A DNA stretch of 64,000 nucleotides from Pseudomonas sp. R-28-1W-6 (GTDB lineage Bacteria > Pseudomonadota > Gammaproteobacteria > Pseudomonadales > Pseudomonadaceae). This document shows positions 1 to 7,680 of this stretch, one piece after another; positions within the stretch are counted from its first letter, which is position 1, and the number at the start of each line of letters is the position of its first letter. Under the pieces are notes generated by a model. The model had not been told where the DNA came from, searched no databases, and saw only the letters and a program-made list of their open reading frames with translations. The stretch lies in contig NZ_WELK01000006.1 in the NCBI RefSeq assembly GCF_009799925.1, forward strand, positions 62,001 to 126,000, given 5' to 3'. Position numbers and translations under genes: made by a program.

Positions 1-526
1 GCCAGCCTGCGGCGAGCAGGCGGCCGGTGGTGATTTCCACGGCGCGGCCGATGCTGTTGAGCGGCACGCGGTGGCGGGCGGTGAGGGCCTGCAGGCTGGT
101 GATGCCGGGGATCACCGCGTAGCGCAGGTCGCTGCGTGCGACGGCGATGGCCTCGACGATGCGGATGCTGCTGTCGTACAGCGAAGGGTCGCCCCAGACC
201 ATGAAGGCGGCCACTTCGCCATCGGCCATCTGCTCGTCGATCAACTGCTCGAACACCGCCTGCTTGTCGCGGTTCAGCTCGTCGACGCTGGCGCGGTAGT
301 CGGCGGCCTCGCGCTCGCGTTCCGGCTGCAGGCCTTCGGCGAAACGAGGCGTGTGGCCGCCGAGGAAGCGCGCGCAGATTTCCCGGCGCAGGGCGTTGAG
401 CTTGTGTTTGGCCGGGCCCTTGTCGAGCAGGAAGATCACGTCGGCGCGGCGCAGGGCCTTGAGCGCCTGCATCGTGATGTAGTCGGGGTCGCCGGCGCCG
501 ATGCCGACCAGCAGCAGTTCTTTCAT
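1..526 (-). CDS. cobF: Precorrin-6A synthase (deacetylating) CobF, 3' end cut by window
   Basis: S-adenosylmethionine-dependent methylase of the aerobic corrin pathway. It methylates C1 of precorrin-5 with loss of the acetyl group, giving precorrin-6A. The visible 175 residues begin MKELLLVGIGAGDPDYIT, the SAM-methylase glycine motif, followed by a CobF-like ALRREICARFLGGH stretch, the VWGDPSLYDS motif near residue 130 and PGITSLQALTARHR near residue 150. The pattern matches the Pseudomonas denitrificans CobF family rather than other precorrin methylases. The ATG overlaps the stop of the upstream VWA chelatase frame as ATGA (523-526), so the two are probably translationally coupled. The C-terminus lies outside the window. 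Confidence 0.93.
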   Translation of the reverse strand, partial: MKELLLVGIGAGDPDYITMQALKALRRADVIFLLDKGPAKHKLNALRREICARFLGGHTPRFAEGLQPEREREAADYRASVDELNRDKQAVFEQLIDEQMADGEVAAFMVWGDPSLYDSSIRIVEAIAVARSDLRYAVIPGITSLQALTARHRVPLNSIGRAVEITTGRLLAAGW

Positions 527-1290
527 GGTGTGTTCCAGGTTGGGGAGCGGGCGCGCAGCGCCAGCTCGTCGATATGCTGGTAGTCGGCGCCCAGCTCGCT
601 GGCCAGCTGGCGGGCGCGGCCGAGGCGCACGGGCGTGCGTTCGATATCCACCAGCAGCGCCGGGCACTGGCTGGCGGGCAGGGCGGGCCAGTCGCGCAGG
701 CGGCCGTCGGTGAGGATCAGCAGGCGCTGCTGTTCGCCCGGTTGCAGGTTCTGGCGCCGCGCCTGCCACTGCGCGGCCTGCTGCAGGGCCTCGATCAGCG
801 GGGTGCCGCCGCCGGCGCCGAGTTGGTCGAGCCAGTCGCGCAGGGCGCTGGCGCTTTTCTGTCCCTGCCACAGCCAGCGCGGCTGCGTGCCGGTGGCGTG
901 CAGCAGGGCCAGGCGTGCGCGCTGGCGGTAGGCCGCGTCGAACAGTTCGGCGAGCAGGCCCTTGGCCTGGCTCAGGGCGCCACCGCGGCGGGTCGAGGCC
1001 GAGGCATCCACTATCACCAGCCAGAGTTCGCTGGGTTGCGCGCTGCGTGGGCGGCGCAGCAGGTCCTGGCGGCTGCGCGGGTGGCCCTTGAGCAGGGTCG
1101 CCGGCCAGTCTATGCCGCCCAGCAGGCCGCTGCGGCTGGCGCCGTTGCGTCCGCCACTCAGGCTGCCCGGTTTGGCTCTGGCATCCGCACCCAGGGGCTG
1201 GCGCGGGCGGATGCTCAGGGCTTTTTTGCCCAGCGTGGTGGTTCGCGCCGTTCGCCCATGGCCTGGGCCTGGGCCGGCAGTTCGCCCCAC
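523..1290 (-). CDS. chlD: VWA domain of ChlD-like chelatase medium subunit, probably reached by -1 frameshift from the upstream ChlI-like frame
   Basis: This frame encodes a von Willebrand factor A domain with a complete MIDAS: DASAS (D-x-S-x-S), the Thr of GGGTPLIEAL and the Asp of LTDGRLRDW. In Mg/Co chelatases the medium subunit has an AAA+ N-terminus, a Pro/Gln-rich linker and such a VWA C-terminus. Here the linker and AAA+ part lie in the overlapping frame 1215-2225, which is joined by a -1 shift at 1221-1227. The frameshifted product would run from 2225 to 523, about 567 residues. A GTG at 1290 is the only plausible independent start and has no convincing ribosome binding site. The extent 523-1290 is therefore conventional. 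The stop overlaps the cobF ATG. Confidence 0.8.
   Translation of the reverse strand: MGRTAGPGPGHGRTARTTTLGKKALSIRPRQPLGADARAKPGSLSGGRNGASRSGLLGGIDWPATLLKGHPRSRQDLLRRPRSAQPSELWLVIVDASASTRRGGALSQAKGLLAELFDAAYRQRARLALLHATGTQPRWLWQGQKSASALRDWLDQLGAGGGTPLIEALQQAAQWQARRQNLQPGEQQRLLILTDGRLRDWPALPASQCPALLVDIERTPVRLGRARQLASELGADYQHIDELALRARSPTWNTP
1181..1227 (-). promoter_or_regulatory. Programmed -1 ribosomal frameshift signal in chlI/chlD
   Basis: Read on the minus strand, the ChlI-like frame contains a perfect slippery heptamer A AAA AAG (1227-1221) in the correct phase (gcA-AAA-AAG). Then come a 6-base spacer CCCTGA that includes the zero-frame stop (1217-1215) and an 8-bp perfect stem, GCATCCGC/GCGGATGC (1214-1207 with 1188-1181), enclosing an inner CCAG/CTGG stem. 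A -1 slip enters exactly the frame that encodes the VWA domain. Heptamer, spacer length and stem all fit classical bacterial -1 frameshifting. Such signals in chlD genes of organisms with cobN but no separate small subunit have been described (Antonov and colleagues, from memory). Confidence 0.88.
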
Positions 1291-2225
1291 TGGCCTTCGC
1301 CCTGGGCCGGTGCGCTGGCGGTGGACGGGCTGGGCGCGGGTTGCTGCTGTTGCGGGGGTTGTGGGTGCTGGGCCGGCGGCGCAGGGCGGCGGCGATGGCG
1401 TAGGACGAAGTCTGCCACCGTGTCGATATCGCCTGCCTCTATTCGCTCGGCCCCGCGCCAGGCCGCATGGGCGCGGGCGGCGTGCAGCCAGACCAGGTCG
1501 GCGCGCAGGCCGTCGACGCCGGCGGCGAAGCAGCGTTGGGCGATGGCCTCCAGCGCGGCGTCGTCCAGGGGAATCGCGGCCAGGCGCGCGCGGGCGTTCA
1601 GGCAGCGGCTGCGCAGTTGGTCCTGGGCGGCGGCCCAGCTGTGCAGGAAGGCCTGCGGATCGCTGTCGAAGGCCAGGCGCCGGCGCATGATCTCGGCCCG
1701 TTGCGCCGGTTGCGGCTGGCCGTCCAGGGCCAGGTTGAGGCCGAAGCGATCCAGCAGTTGCGGGCGCAGTTCGCCTTCCTCGCCGTTCATCGTGCCGATC
1801 AGCACGAAGCGCGCGCTGTGGCGGTGGGAGATGCCGTCGCGCTCGATATGGTTGACCCCGCTGGCGGCGGCATCCAGCAGCAGGTCGACCAGGTGATCGG
1901 GCAGCAGGTTGACCTCGTCGACGTACAGCACGCCGCCGTCGGCCTTGCTCAGCAGGCCGGGGCAGAACTGCGCGCGGCCTTCGCCCAGCGCCGCGTCCAG
2001 GTCGAGGGTGCCGACGATGCGTTCCTCGCTGGCGCCCAGCGGCAGGGTGACGAAGTGGCCGCTGGGCAGCAGCTCGGCCAGGCCGCGGGCCAGGGTCGAC
2101 TTGGCCATGCCACGCGGGCCTTCGATCAGCACGCCGCCGATGGCGGGGTCGATGGCCACCAGGCACAGGGCCAGTTTGAGGTCGTCGGCGGCGACGACGG
2201 CGGCGAGGGGAAAGGAGGGCTGCAT
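1215..2225 (-). CDS. chlI: ChlI-like AAA+ ATPase, small subunit of the cobalt chelatase (zero-frame product)
   Basis: AAA+ ATPase of the magnesium/cobalt chelatase family, about 336 residues. It would power cobalt insertion into hydrogenobyrinate a,c-diamide together with CobN and a VWA partner. It shows Walker A GPRGMAKST, Walker B LYVDEVNLL, the GTMNGEEGELRPQLLDRFGL sensor/arginine-finger region, and a Pro/Gln-rich C-terminal tail typical of a medium-subunit linker. That tail ends at a stop just after the slippery site. The start ATG at 2225 (MQPSFPLAAV) was chosen because homology begins there; an in-frame upstream extension to 2303 looks non-conserved. The gene lies divergently from the DAHP synthase leader and upstream of cobF. 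Confidence 0.9.
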   Translation of the reverse strand: MQPSFPLAAVVAADDLKLALCLVAIDPAIGGVLIEGPRGMAKSTLARGLAELLPSGHFVTLPLGASEERIVGTLDLDAALGEGRAQFCPGLLSKADGGVLYVDEVNLLPDHLVDLLLDAAASGVNHIERDGISHRHSARFVLIGTMNGEEGELRPQLLDRFGLNLALDGQPQPAQRAEIMRRRLAFDSDPQAFLHSWAAAQDQLRSRCLNARARLAAIPLDDAALEAIAQRCFAAGVDGLRADLVWLHAARAHAAWRGAERIEAGDIDTVADFVLRHRRRPAPPAQHPQPPQQQQPAPSPSTASAPAQGEGQWGELPAQAQAMGERREPPRWAKKP

Positions 2226-2301
2226 GCCGTTACCTCGTGACAAGGGTTGAAAGGGGGCGGGGCGATGGGGTAGCGTGGGTGCCATCGTTTTGGAGAGCAG
2301 C

Positions 2302-2436
2302 ATGCCGTCTCGTCCCGTCCTGAACCGTCTCGTTCGCTGCGCCGCCGTCGGTGTGGCAGGCGTGCGCGCGCAGGTGCTGGCCGCGGCGGCCGGTTATTTC
2401 TTCTATGGGTATTGGTTTAGCCAACGGCGCGCCTGA
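2302..2436 (+). CDS. Aromatic-rich leader peptide upstream of DAHP synthase
   Basis: A 44-codon reading frame with a good ribosome binding site (GGAG at 2292-2295) whose residues 31-40 are GYFFYGYWFS, so three Tyr, three Phe and one Trp fall within ten codons. Fifty bases after its stop lies a strong intrinsic terminator (2487-2524). A 7-bp hairpin (2429-2435 with 2444-2450) overlaps the stop codon. A peptide rich in the pathway's end products followed by a terminator, upstream of the first enzyme of aromatic amino acid synthesis, is the layout of classical transcription attenuation. The peptide itself probably has no other function. The mechanism is inferred from layout only. Confidence 0.75.
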   Translation: MPSRPVLNRLVRCAAVGVAGVRAQVLAAAAGYFFYGYWFSQRRA

Positions 2437-2486
2437 TACCCCACAGGCGCCCCAGAGCACAGGGTCGCCACCAGCGCGTTTCACGA

Positions 2487-2524
2487 AACCCCGGTCGGCC
2501 TCCCGACCGGGGTTTTTGTTTTTC
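2487..2524 (+). terminator. Intrinsic terminator/attenuator upstream of DAHP synthase
   Basis: A 12-bp perfect stem, AACCCCGGTCGG/CCGACCGGGGTT (2487-2498 with 2503-2514), has a 4-base loop and is followed by a T-rich run (2513-2524). It lies between the aromatic leader peptide and the second Tyr-rich peptide, about 235 bases before the DAHP synthase start, so it can act as the terminator of an attenuator. I did not find a convincing antiterminator by eye. Confidence 0.85.
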
Positions 2525-2610
2525 CGGCCCACGAGGCCAACAACCAACGCCAACGCAGCCTGGCCGACGCGCAGCCATCCAGCGCAGGCGAGAACACAGA
2601 GGATCGAAAC

Positions 2611-2712
2611 ATGACCGCATACACCGCCTATTACCGTTCTTACCGCCCTTACGCCTGGCGATTTAGCAGCGCTGCCGCGCACCTCCGAGACTCCAGTCGA
2701 ACACCCAGATAG
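2611..2712 (+). CDS. Second Tyr-rich leader peptide immediately upstream of DAHP synthase
   Basis: A 33-codon reading frame (MTAYTAYYRSYRPYAWRF...) with five Tyr, one Trp and one Phe in its first 18 codons, preceded by AGAGGAT at 2598-2604. After its stop comes a 7-bp hairpin, GCGTGGC/GCCACGC (2721-2727 with 2733-2739), without a T run, then the DAHP synthase ribosome binding site. It may be a second sensor of tyrosine supply, acting on translation rather than termination. It could also be a small protein of its own. Confidence 0.6.
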   Translation: MTAYTAYYRSYRPYAWRFSSAAAHLRDSSRTPR

Positions 2713-2757
2713 CGCACCGCGCGTGGCATCAGGCCACGCCGGGCAAGGAAAACCGCC

Positions 2758-3843
2758 ATGACTTCTTCCGTTACCGCCCTGCTGCACCCCGAACGCGCAC
2801 AGCCCGTGCCGCCCCTCAATGCCCGCCGCCGCGAACTGCCGCTGCCGAGCCCGCTCGATCTGCGCCAGCGCCTGCCGCTGCCCGCCGGCCTCGCCGCCCA
2901 GGTGCAGGCCCAGCGCGCGGCCATCCGCGCCGTGCTCGACGGCCATGACCCACGCCTGCTGGTGGTGGTCGGTCCCTGTTCCCTGCACGACCCGTTTTCC
3001 GCCCTGGAATACGCCGACCGCCTGGCCGAACTGGCGCCGCAGGTGAGCGACCAGCTGCTGCTGGTGATGCGCGCCTACGTCGAGAAGCCGCGCACCACCA
3101 TCGGCTGGAAGGGCCTGGTGTACGACCCACAGCTGGACGGCAGCGGCGACATGGCCGAAGGCCTGGAACTGTCGCGGCGGCTGATGCTGGCCATGCTCGA
3201 GCGCGGCCTGCCGCTGGCCAGCGAGCTGCTGCAGCCGCTGGTGGCCGGCTACTTCGACGACCTGCTGGGCTGGGCGGCGATTGGCGCGCGCACCAGCGAG
3301 TCGCAGGTGCACCGCGAGCTGGTCAGCGGCCTGGACCTGCCGGTGGGTTTCAAGAACGGCACCGACGGCAGCCTGGCCATCGCCTGCGACGCCATGCGCT
3401 CGGCGGCGCACCCGCACCGGCACTTCGGCGTGGACGGCCTGGGCCGCCCGGCGCTGGTTGAGACCGAGGGCAACCCGGACACCCACCTGGTACTGCGCGG
3501 CGGCCACGCCGGGCCGAACTTCGCTGCGGCCAGCGTGGCGGTGGCGCGGGCGAGCCTGGAGAAGCAGGGCATCGCCGCGCGGATCCTGGTCGACTGCAGC
3601 CACGCCAACAGCGGCAAGGACCCGCTGCGCCAGCCGGCGGTACTGGCCAGCGTGCTCGACCAGCGCCTGGCCGGCGACACCAGCCTGCGCGGGGTGATGC
3701 TGGAGAGCCATCTGCAGGACGGCTGCCAGGCGCTGGCCGCCGAGTTGCGCTACGGCGTGTCGATCACCGATGGCTGCCTGGGCTGGAACGGCACCGCGGC
3801 GATCCTGCGCGAGGCGGCGCAGCGGCTGCGTATGGGGCACTGA
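2758..3843 (+). CDS. aroG: 3-deoxy-7-phosphoheptulonate synthase, class I (AroG type)
   Basis: Catalyses the first step of the shikimate pathway, condensing phosphoenolpyruvate and erythrose-4-phosphate. The 361-residue protein carries the class I signatures GPCSLHD (about 72-78), KPRTTIGWKGL (about 110), GARTSESQVHRE, GFKNGTDG, the RGG loop and DCSHANSGKD with metal-binding Cys and His. Length is normal for the family. The start ATG has AAGGA 9 bases upstream. Which aromatic amino acid inhibits it cannot be read from the motifs. The two upstream peptides suggest control by aromatic aminoacyl-tRNA supply. It converges on cobN with only 5 bases between the stops, so its placement inside a B12 region is positional rather than functional. 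Confidence 0.95.
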   Translation: MTSSVTALLHPERAQPVPPLNARRRELPLPSPLDLRQRLPLPAGLAAQVQAQRAAIRAVLDGHDPRLLVVVGPCSLHDPFSALEYADRLAELAPQVSDQLLLVMRAYVEKPRTTIGWKGLVYDPQLDGSGDMAEGLELSRRLMLAMLERGLPLASELLQPLVAGYFDDLLGWAAIGARTSESQVHRELVSGLDLPVGFKNGTDGSLAIACDAMRSAAHPHRHFGVDGLGRPALVETEGNPDTHLVLRGGHAGPNFAAASVAVARASLEKQGIAARILVDCSHANSGKDPLRQPAVLASVLDQRLAGDTSLRGVMLESHLQDGCQALAAELRYGVSITDGCLGWNGTAAILREAAQRLRMGH

Positions 3844-3848
3844 AGGCA

Positions 3849-6800
3849 TCAGGACTCCTCCGCATCCAGTAGCAGGTTTTCCAGGGCCGCGCGGTACTCG
3901 CCGGGGTTCTGCCAGAGGCCGCGCTGCTGGGCTTCCAGCAGGCGTTCGAGGATGTCCTGCAGGGCGCCGGGGTTGTGCTGCTGGATGAAGTCGCGGGTGT
4001 CCTTGTCGAGCAGGTAGGCATCGCTGAGCAGGGCGTACTGGTGGTCGTCGACCAGTTCGCTGGTGGCGTCGAAGGCGCACAGGTAGTCGATGGTCGCCGC
4101 CAGCTCGAAGGCGCCCTTGTAGCCGTGGCGCTTCATGCCCTCGATCCACTTGGGGTTGGCCGCACGGGCGCGCACCACGCGGCTCAGCTCCTGCTTGAGG
4201 CTGCGGATGCGCGGGCTCTCCGGCTGGCTGTTGTCGCCGTGGTAGCTGGCCACCCTGGCCCCGCGCAGGGTTTCCACCGCCGCCAGCATGCCGCCCTGGA
4301 ACTGGTAGTAGTCGTTGGAGTCGAGGATGTCGTGCTCGCGGTTGTCCTGGTTGTGCAGCACCGCCTGCAGCTGCTCCAGGCGTTCGGCGAACTGCGCCCG
4401 CGCCGGCGTGCCCTCGGCGTCTTTGCCATAGGCGTAGCCGCCCCAGTTGAGGTACACCTCGGCCAGGTCGGCGCGGCTCTGCCACAGGCGTTCCTCGATG
4501 GCGTTCTGTACCCCGGCGCCATAGGCCCCGGGCTTGGCGCCGAAGATCCGCCAGCCGGCCTGGCGCCGCGCCTCGGCCTCGTCCAGTCCGCCGTCCTGCA
4601 GCGCCAGGGCTTCCTGCCAGACCCGCGCCGACAGCGGGTTCAGCTCCGCCGGCTCGTCCAGCTCGGCCACCGCCTGCACGGCATCGTCGAACAGGCGAAT
4701 CAGGTTGGCGAAGGCATCGCGGAAGAAGCCGGACACGCGCAGGGTGACGTCCACCCGCGGGCGGCCGAGCTGCTCCAGCGGCAGCACCTCGAAGCGCTCC
4801 ACGCGCTGGCTGCCGGCCTGCCACACCGGGCGCACGCCGAGCAGCGCCAGGGCCTGGGCGATGTCGTCGCCGCCGGTGCGCATGGTCGCCGTGCCCCACA
4901 CCGACAGGCCGAGCCGGCGCAGGTGGTCGCCTTCGTCCTGCAGGTGGCGTTCGAGCAGGCGCTCGGCGCTCTGCACGCCGATGCGCCAGGCAGTCGGGGT
5001 GGGCAGGTTGCGCACGTCCACCGAGAAGAAGTTGCGCCCGGTCGGCAGTACGTCCAGGCGCCCGCGACTCGGCGCGCCGCTGGGCCCGGCGGGGACGAAG
5101 CGACCGTCCAGGGCGGCGAGCAGGCCGGCCATCTCCGCCGGGCCGCAGGCATCCAGCAGCGGGGCGATGCGCTGGCGCAGCTCGCTGAGGATCAAGGCGC
5201 TGGCCGGGCCGACGGCCGGGTGGTCCGGGTTGCCGATCAGCTGCAGGGTCAACAGCTCCAGGCGCTCGCGGGTGTCGCCCAGGCTGCGCCAGGGCTCGTC
5301 GCTCAGCTCGGCCAGCACGGCCGGGCGCGGGCCGGTCCAGGGCTCGGCCATCGGGCAGTCGAGCGGGTCGAAGGCCAGAGCCAGGTCCTGGGCCAGGGCG
5401 CGCAACAGGCTGGCGTTGCCGCCCTGGCCATCGCCGCGGGGAATGCGCAGCAGGGCCAGCAGGGTGTCGCGGCGCAACGGGCCGGCCGGCGACTCGCCGA
5501 ACACGTGCAGGCCGTCGCGGATCTGCGATTCCTTGAGGTCGCACAGGTAGGCGTCCAGCTGCGGCAGCCAGCTGTCCGCGTCGTCGTTGAGCTGCAGGCC
5601 CAGTTCGCGGTCCAGGCTGGCCTCGCGCACCTTGAGCAGGATCTCGCCACGCAGCTCGATGGCGCGGCGCGGGTCGAGCTGGCTGGCCTCGTAGTACTCG
5701 TCGGCCAGGCGTTCCAGGTCGCGCAGCGGGCCGTAGCTCTCGGCGCGGGTCAGTGGCGGCATCAGGTGGTCGATGATCACCGCCTGGGTGCGCCGCTTGG
5801 CCTGGGCGCCTTCGCCGGGGTCGTTGACGATAAAGGGATAGATGTTCGGCAACGGGCCGAGCAGGGCGCTGGGCCAGCACTGCGCCGACAGGCCGACGCT
5901 CTTGCCCGGCAGCCATTCCAGGTTGCCGTGCTTGCCGACATGGATCACCGCGTTGGCGGCGAAGCTGTGGCGCAGCCAGAAATAGAAGGCCAGGTAGCCA
6001 TGCGGCGGCACCAGGTCCGGATCGTGGTACACCGCGGCGGCGTCCAGCTGGTAGCCGCGCGCCGGCTGGATGCCGACGAAGCACAGGCCGAAGCGCAGGC
6101 CGGCAATCATCAGGCGGCCGCCGCGGAACATCGGGTCCTGCTGCGGCTCGCCCCAGCGCTCGAGCACCGCCTGCTGGTTGGCGGCGGGTAAGGTGGCGAA
6201 GCAGCGCCGGTAGTCGTCCAGCGCCAGGCTCTGCGCGCAGGGGCGTGCATCCAGGTTGTCCAGGTCGTTGGTCACTCCGCCGAGCAACTGGTGGATCAGC
6301 GCGGTGCCGCTAGCGGGCAGGCCCTCGACCGGGTAACCCTGCTGCTGCAGGGCGCGCAGGATATTCAGCGCCGCGGCCGGGGTGTCCAGGCCGACGCCGT
6401 TGCCGATGCGGCCGTCGCGGGTCGGGTAGTTGGCCAGCACCAGGGCGATGCGCTTGTCGGCGTTGGGCCGGCGCGCCAGCTCGCACCAGCGGCGTGCCAG
6501 CGCGGCGACGAAATCCATGCCCGGCAGGTGCGCGTGGTAGCAGACCACGTCGCTCTGGCTGCGCTCGCTGCGCCAGGCCAGGCCCTTGAAGCTGATCGGC
6601 TGGGTGATCAGGCGGCCGTCCAGCTCCGGCAGGGCGATATGCATAGCCAGGTCACGCGAACCGAGGCCCTGGGCGCTGGCCTGCCACTGCTCCTGGTTGG
6701 CCAGGGCGCAGATGGCCTGCAGTACCGGGATGTCGCGCCTGAAAGGGCGTAGCTCCGGCGCCTCCGGATTGCTCATGGCGAAACCGGTGGTGTTGAGGAT

Positions 6801-7583
6801 CACCCCGGCCTCGGCCTGATCCAGCCAGTCCTCGACCTGGGCCAGGCAGGCCGCTTCCTTGAGGCTGGCCACGGCGATCGGCAAGGGATTCAGGCCCTGG
6901 GCCTGCAGGCGTGCGCAGAAGCTGTCGACGAAGGCGGTGTTCGCCGCCTGCACATGGGTGCGGTAGAACAGCAGCGCCGCCACCGGCCAGCCCGGCTGCC
7001 AGTCGGCGCGCCAGCGCTCCAGGCTGGCCGCGGCCTGCTGCGGGTGGTAGAGGGCGACGCGGGGCAGGGCGCGCGGCTCCTGCCAGGGGTAGTCGCGCCC
7101 TAGGTAGAGGCTGGCGAGGCAGTGGAAGAACTGCCGGGCGTTGTCCACCCCGCCCTGGCGCAGGTACTGCCACAGGCGCTCGGCGTCGGCCGGTGCGACA
7201 TTGCCCAGGCCGCTCAGCTCCGGGTCGGGGCTGTCGTCGCCGGGCACCAGGATCAGCTGGGCACCGCGCCCGGCCAGTTCGACCAGGCGCTCGATGCCGT
7301 AGCGCCAGTAGCTGACCCCGCCGTGCACCGAGATCAGGATGACCTTGGCGTGGCGCAGCACCTGCTCGACGTAGAAGTCCACCGAGGCGTGGTTGTTCAA
7401 CTGCGCCGGGCTGGCCAGGCGCAGGCTGGGGAAATCGTCCGGCAGGCTGCGCGCCACCTCGGCCAGCAGCGACAGGTGCGAGTCGCCGGTGCAGAGGATC
7501 ACCAGCTCGGCCGGGGTCTGCTGCAGGTCGGCGATGCTGTCGGCCGGCAGTTGGGCGCCGGGCTGGGTGCGCAGCAGGTGCAT
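3849..7583 (-). CDS. cobN: Aerobic cobaltochelatase large subunit CobN
   Basis: The 1244-residue CobN/BchH-family protein binds hydrogenobyrinic acid a,c-diamide and inserts Co2+ with energy from the AAA+ partner. Family stretches seen include LVLANYPTRDGRIGNGVGLD, the metal-site-like HVGKHGNLEWLPGKS, NIYPFIVNDPGEGAQAKRR, and near the C-terminus AYGAGVQNAIEER and the HGYKGAFELAATIDYLC region. Length is typical of CobN and the long N-terminal Rossmann-like part is complete. The start MHLLRTQPG at 7583 is the first in-frame ATG. It lies downstream of cobW in the same orientation with a REP palindrome between them. The chelatase partners are the chlI/chlD frames at 523-2225. Confidence 0.97.
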   Translation of the reverse strand: MHLLRTQPGAQLPADSIADLQQTPAELVILCTGDSHLSLLAEVARSLPDDFPSLRLASPAQLNNHASVDFYVEQVLRHAKVILISVHGGVSYWRYGIERLVELAGRGAQLILVPGDDSPDPELSGLGNVAPADAERLWQYLRQGGVDNARQFFHCLASLYLGRDYPWQEPRALPRVALYHPQQAAASLERWRADWQPGWPVAALLFYRTHVQAANTAFVDSFCARLQAQGLNPLPIAVASLKEAACLAQVEDWLDQAEAGVILNTTGFAMSNPEAPELRPFRRDIPVLQAICALANQEQWQASAQGLGSRDLAMHIALPELDGRLITQPISFKGLAWRSERSQSDVVCYHAHLPGMDFVAALARRWCELARRPNADKRIALVLANYPTRDGRIGNGVGLDTPAAALNILRALQQQGYPVEGLPASGTALIHQLLGGVTNDLDNLDARPCAQSLALDDYRRCFATLPAANQQAVLERWGEPQQDPMFRGGRLMIAGLRFGLCFVGIQPARGYQLDAAAVYHDPDLVPPHGYLAFYFWLRHSFAANAVIHVGKHGNLEWLPGKSVGLSAQCWPSALLGPLPNIYPFIVNDPGEGAQAKRRTQAVIIDHLMPPLTRAESYGPLRDLERLADEYYEASQLDPRRAIELRGEILLKVREASLDRELGLQLNDDADSWLPQLDAYLCDLKESQIRDGLHVFGESPAGPLRRDTLLALLRIPRGDGQGGNASLLRALAQDLALAFDPLDCPMAEPWTGPRPAVLAELSDEPWRSLGDTRERLELLTLQLIGNPDHPAVGPASALILSELRQRIAPLLDACGPAEMAGLLAALDGRFVPAGPSGAPSRGRLDVLPTGRNFFSVDVRNLPTPTAWRIGVQSAERLLERHLQDEGDHLRRLGLSVWGTATMRTGGDDIAQALALLGVRPVWQAGSQRVERFEVLPLEQLGRPRVDVTLRVSGFFRDAFANLIRLFDDAVQAVAELDEPAELNPLSARVWQEALALQDGGLDEAEARRQAGWRIFGAKPGAYGAGVQNAIEERLWQSRADLAEVYLNWGGYAYGKDAEGTPARAQFAERLEQLQAVLHNQDNREHDILDSNDYYQFQGGMLAAVETLRGARVASYHGDNSQPESPRIRSLKQELSRVVRARAANPKWIEGMKRHGYKGAFELAATIDYLCAFDATSELVDDHQYALLSDAYLLDKDTRDFIQQHNPGALQDILERLLEAQQRGLWQNPGEYRAALENLLLDAEES

Positions 7584-7611
7584 GGCTAGCAGTCCGCCGA
7601 GGAGGAGTGGT

Positions 7612-7663
7612 GTGGGAGCGGCTTTAGCCGCGAAGCCCTTATCGCGGCTGAAGCCGCTCCCAC
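7612..7663. repeat. Pseudomonas REP palindrome pair between cobW and cobN
   Basis: Two 22-base arms, beginning GTGGGAGCGGCTTTAGCCGC (7612-7633) and ending GCGGCTGAAGCCGCTCCCAC (7642-7663), are inverted copies with one mismatch. The sequence is the common Pseudomonas REP consensus. It sits in the 97-base gap between cobW and cobN and can fold into a long hairpin that may stabilise cobW mRNA or reduce readthrough into cobN. Confidence 0.85.
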
Positions 7664-7680
7664 GACGAGGTTGGGCATGG

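Noticed and set aside
523..1290. Frameshift error making an inactive chelatase pseudogene
   Set aside because: The exact slippery heptamer, 6-base spacer and stem, plus an intact MIDAS, fit programmed frameshifting better than decay.
2230..6084. Open frame on the minus strand overlapping chlI, the leader peptides, DAHP synthase and cobN
   Set aside because: It is a run without stops caused by high GC; no motifs, and it crosses several well-supported genes in other frames.
3975..6191. 738-codon open frame on the plus strand opposite cobN
   Set aside because: Antisense shadow of cobN with low-complexity Ala/Gly/Arg/His/Gln composition.
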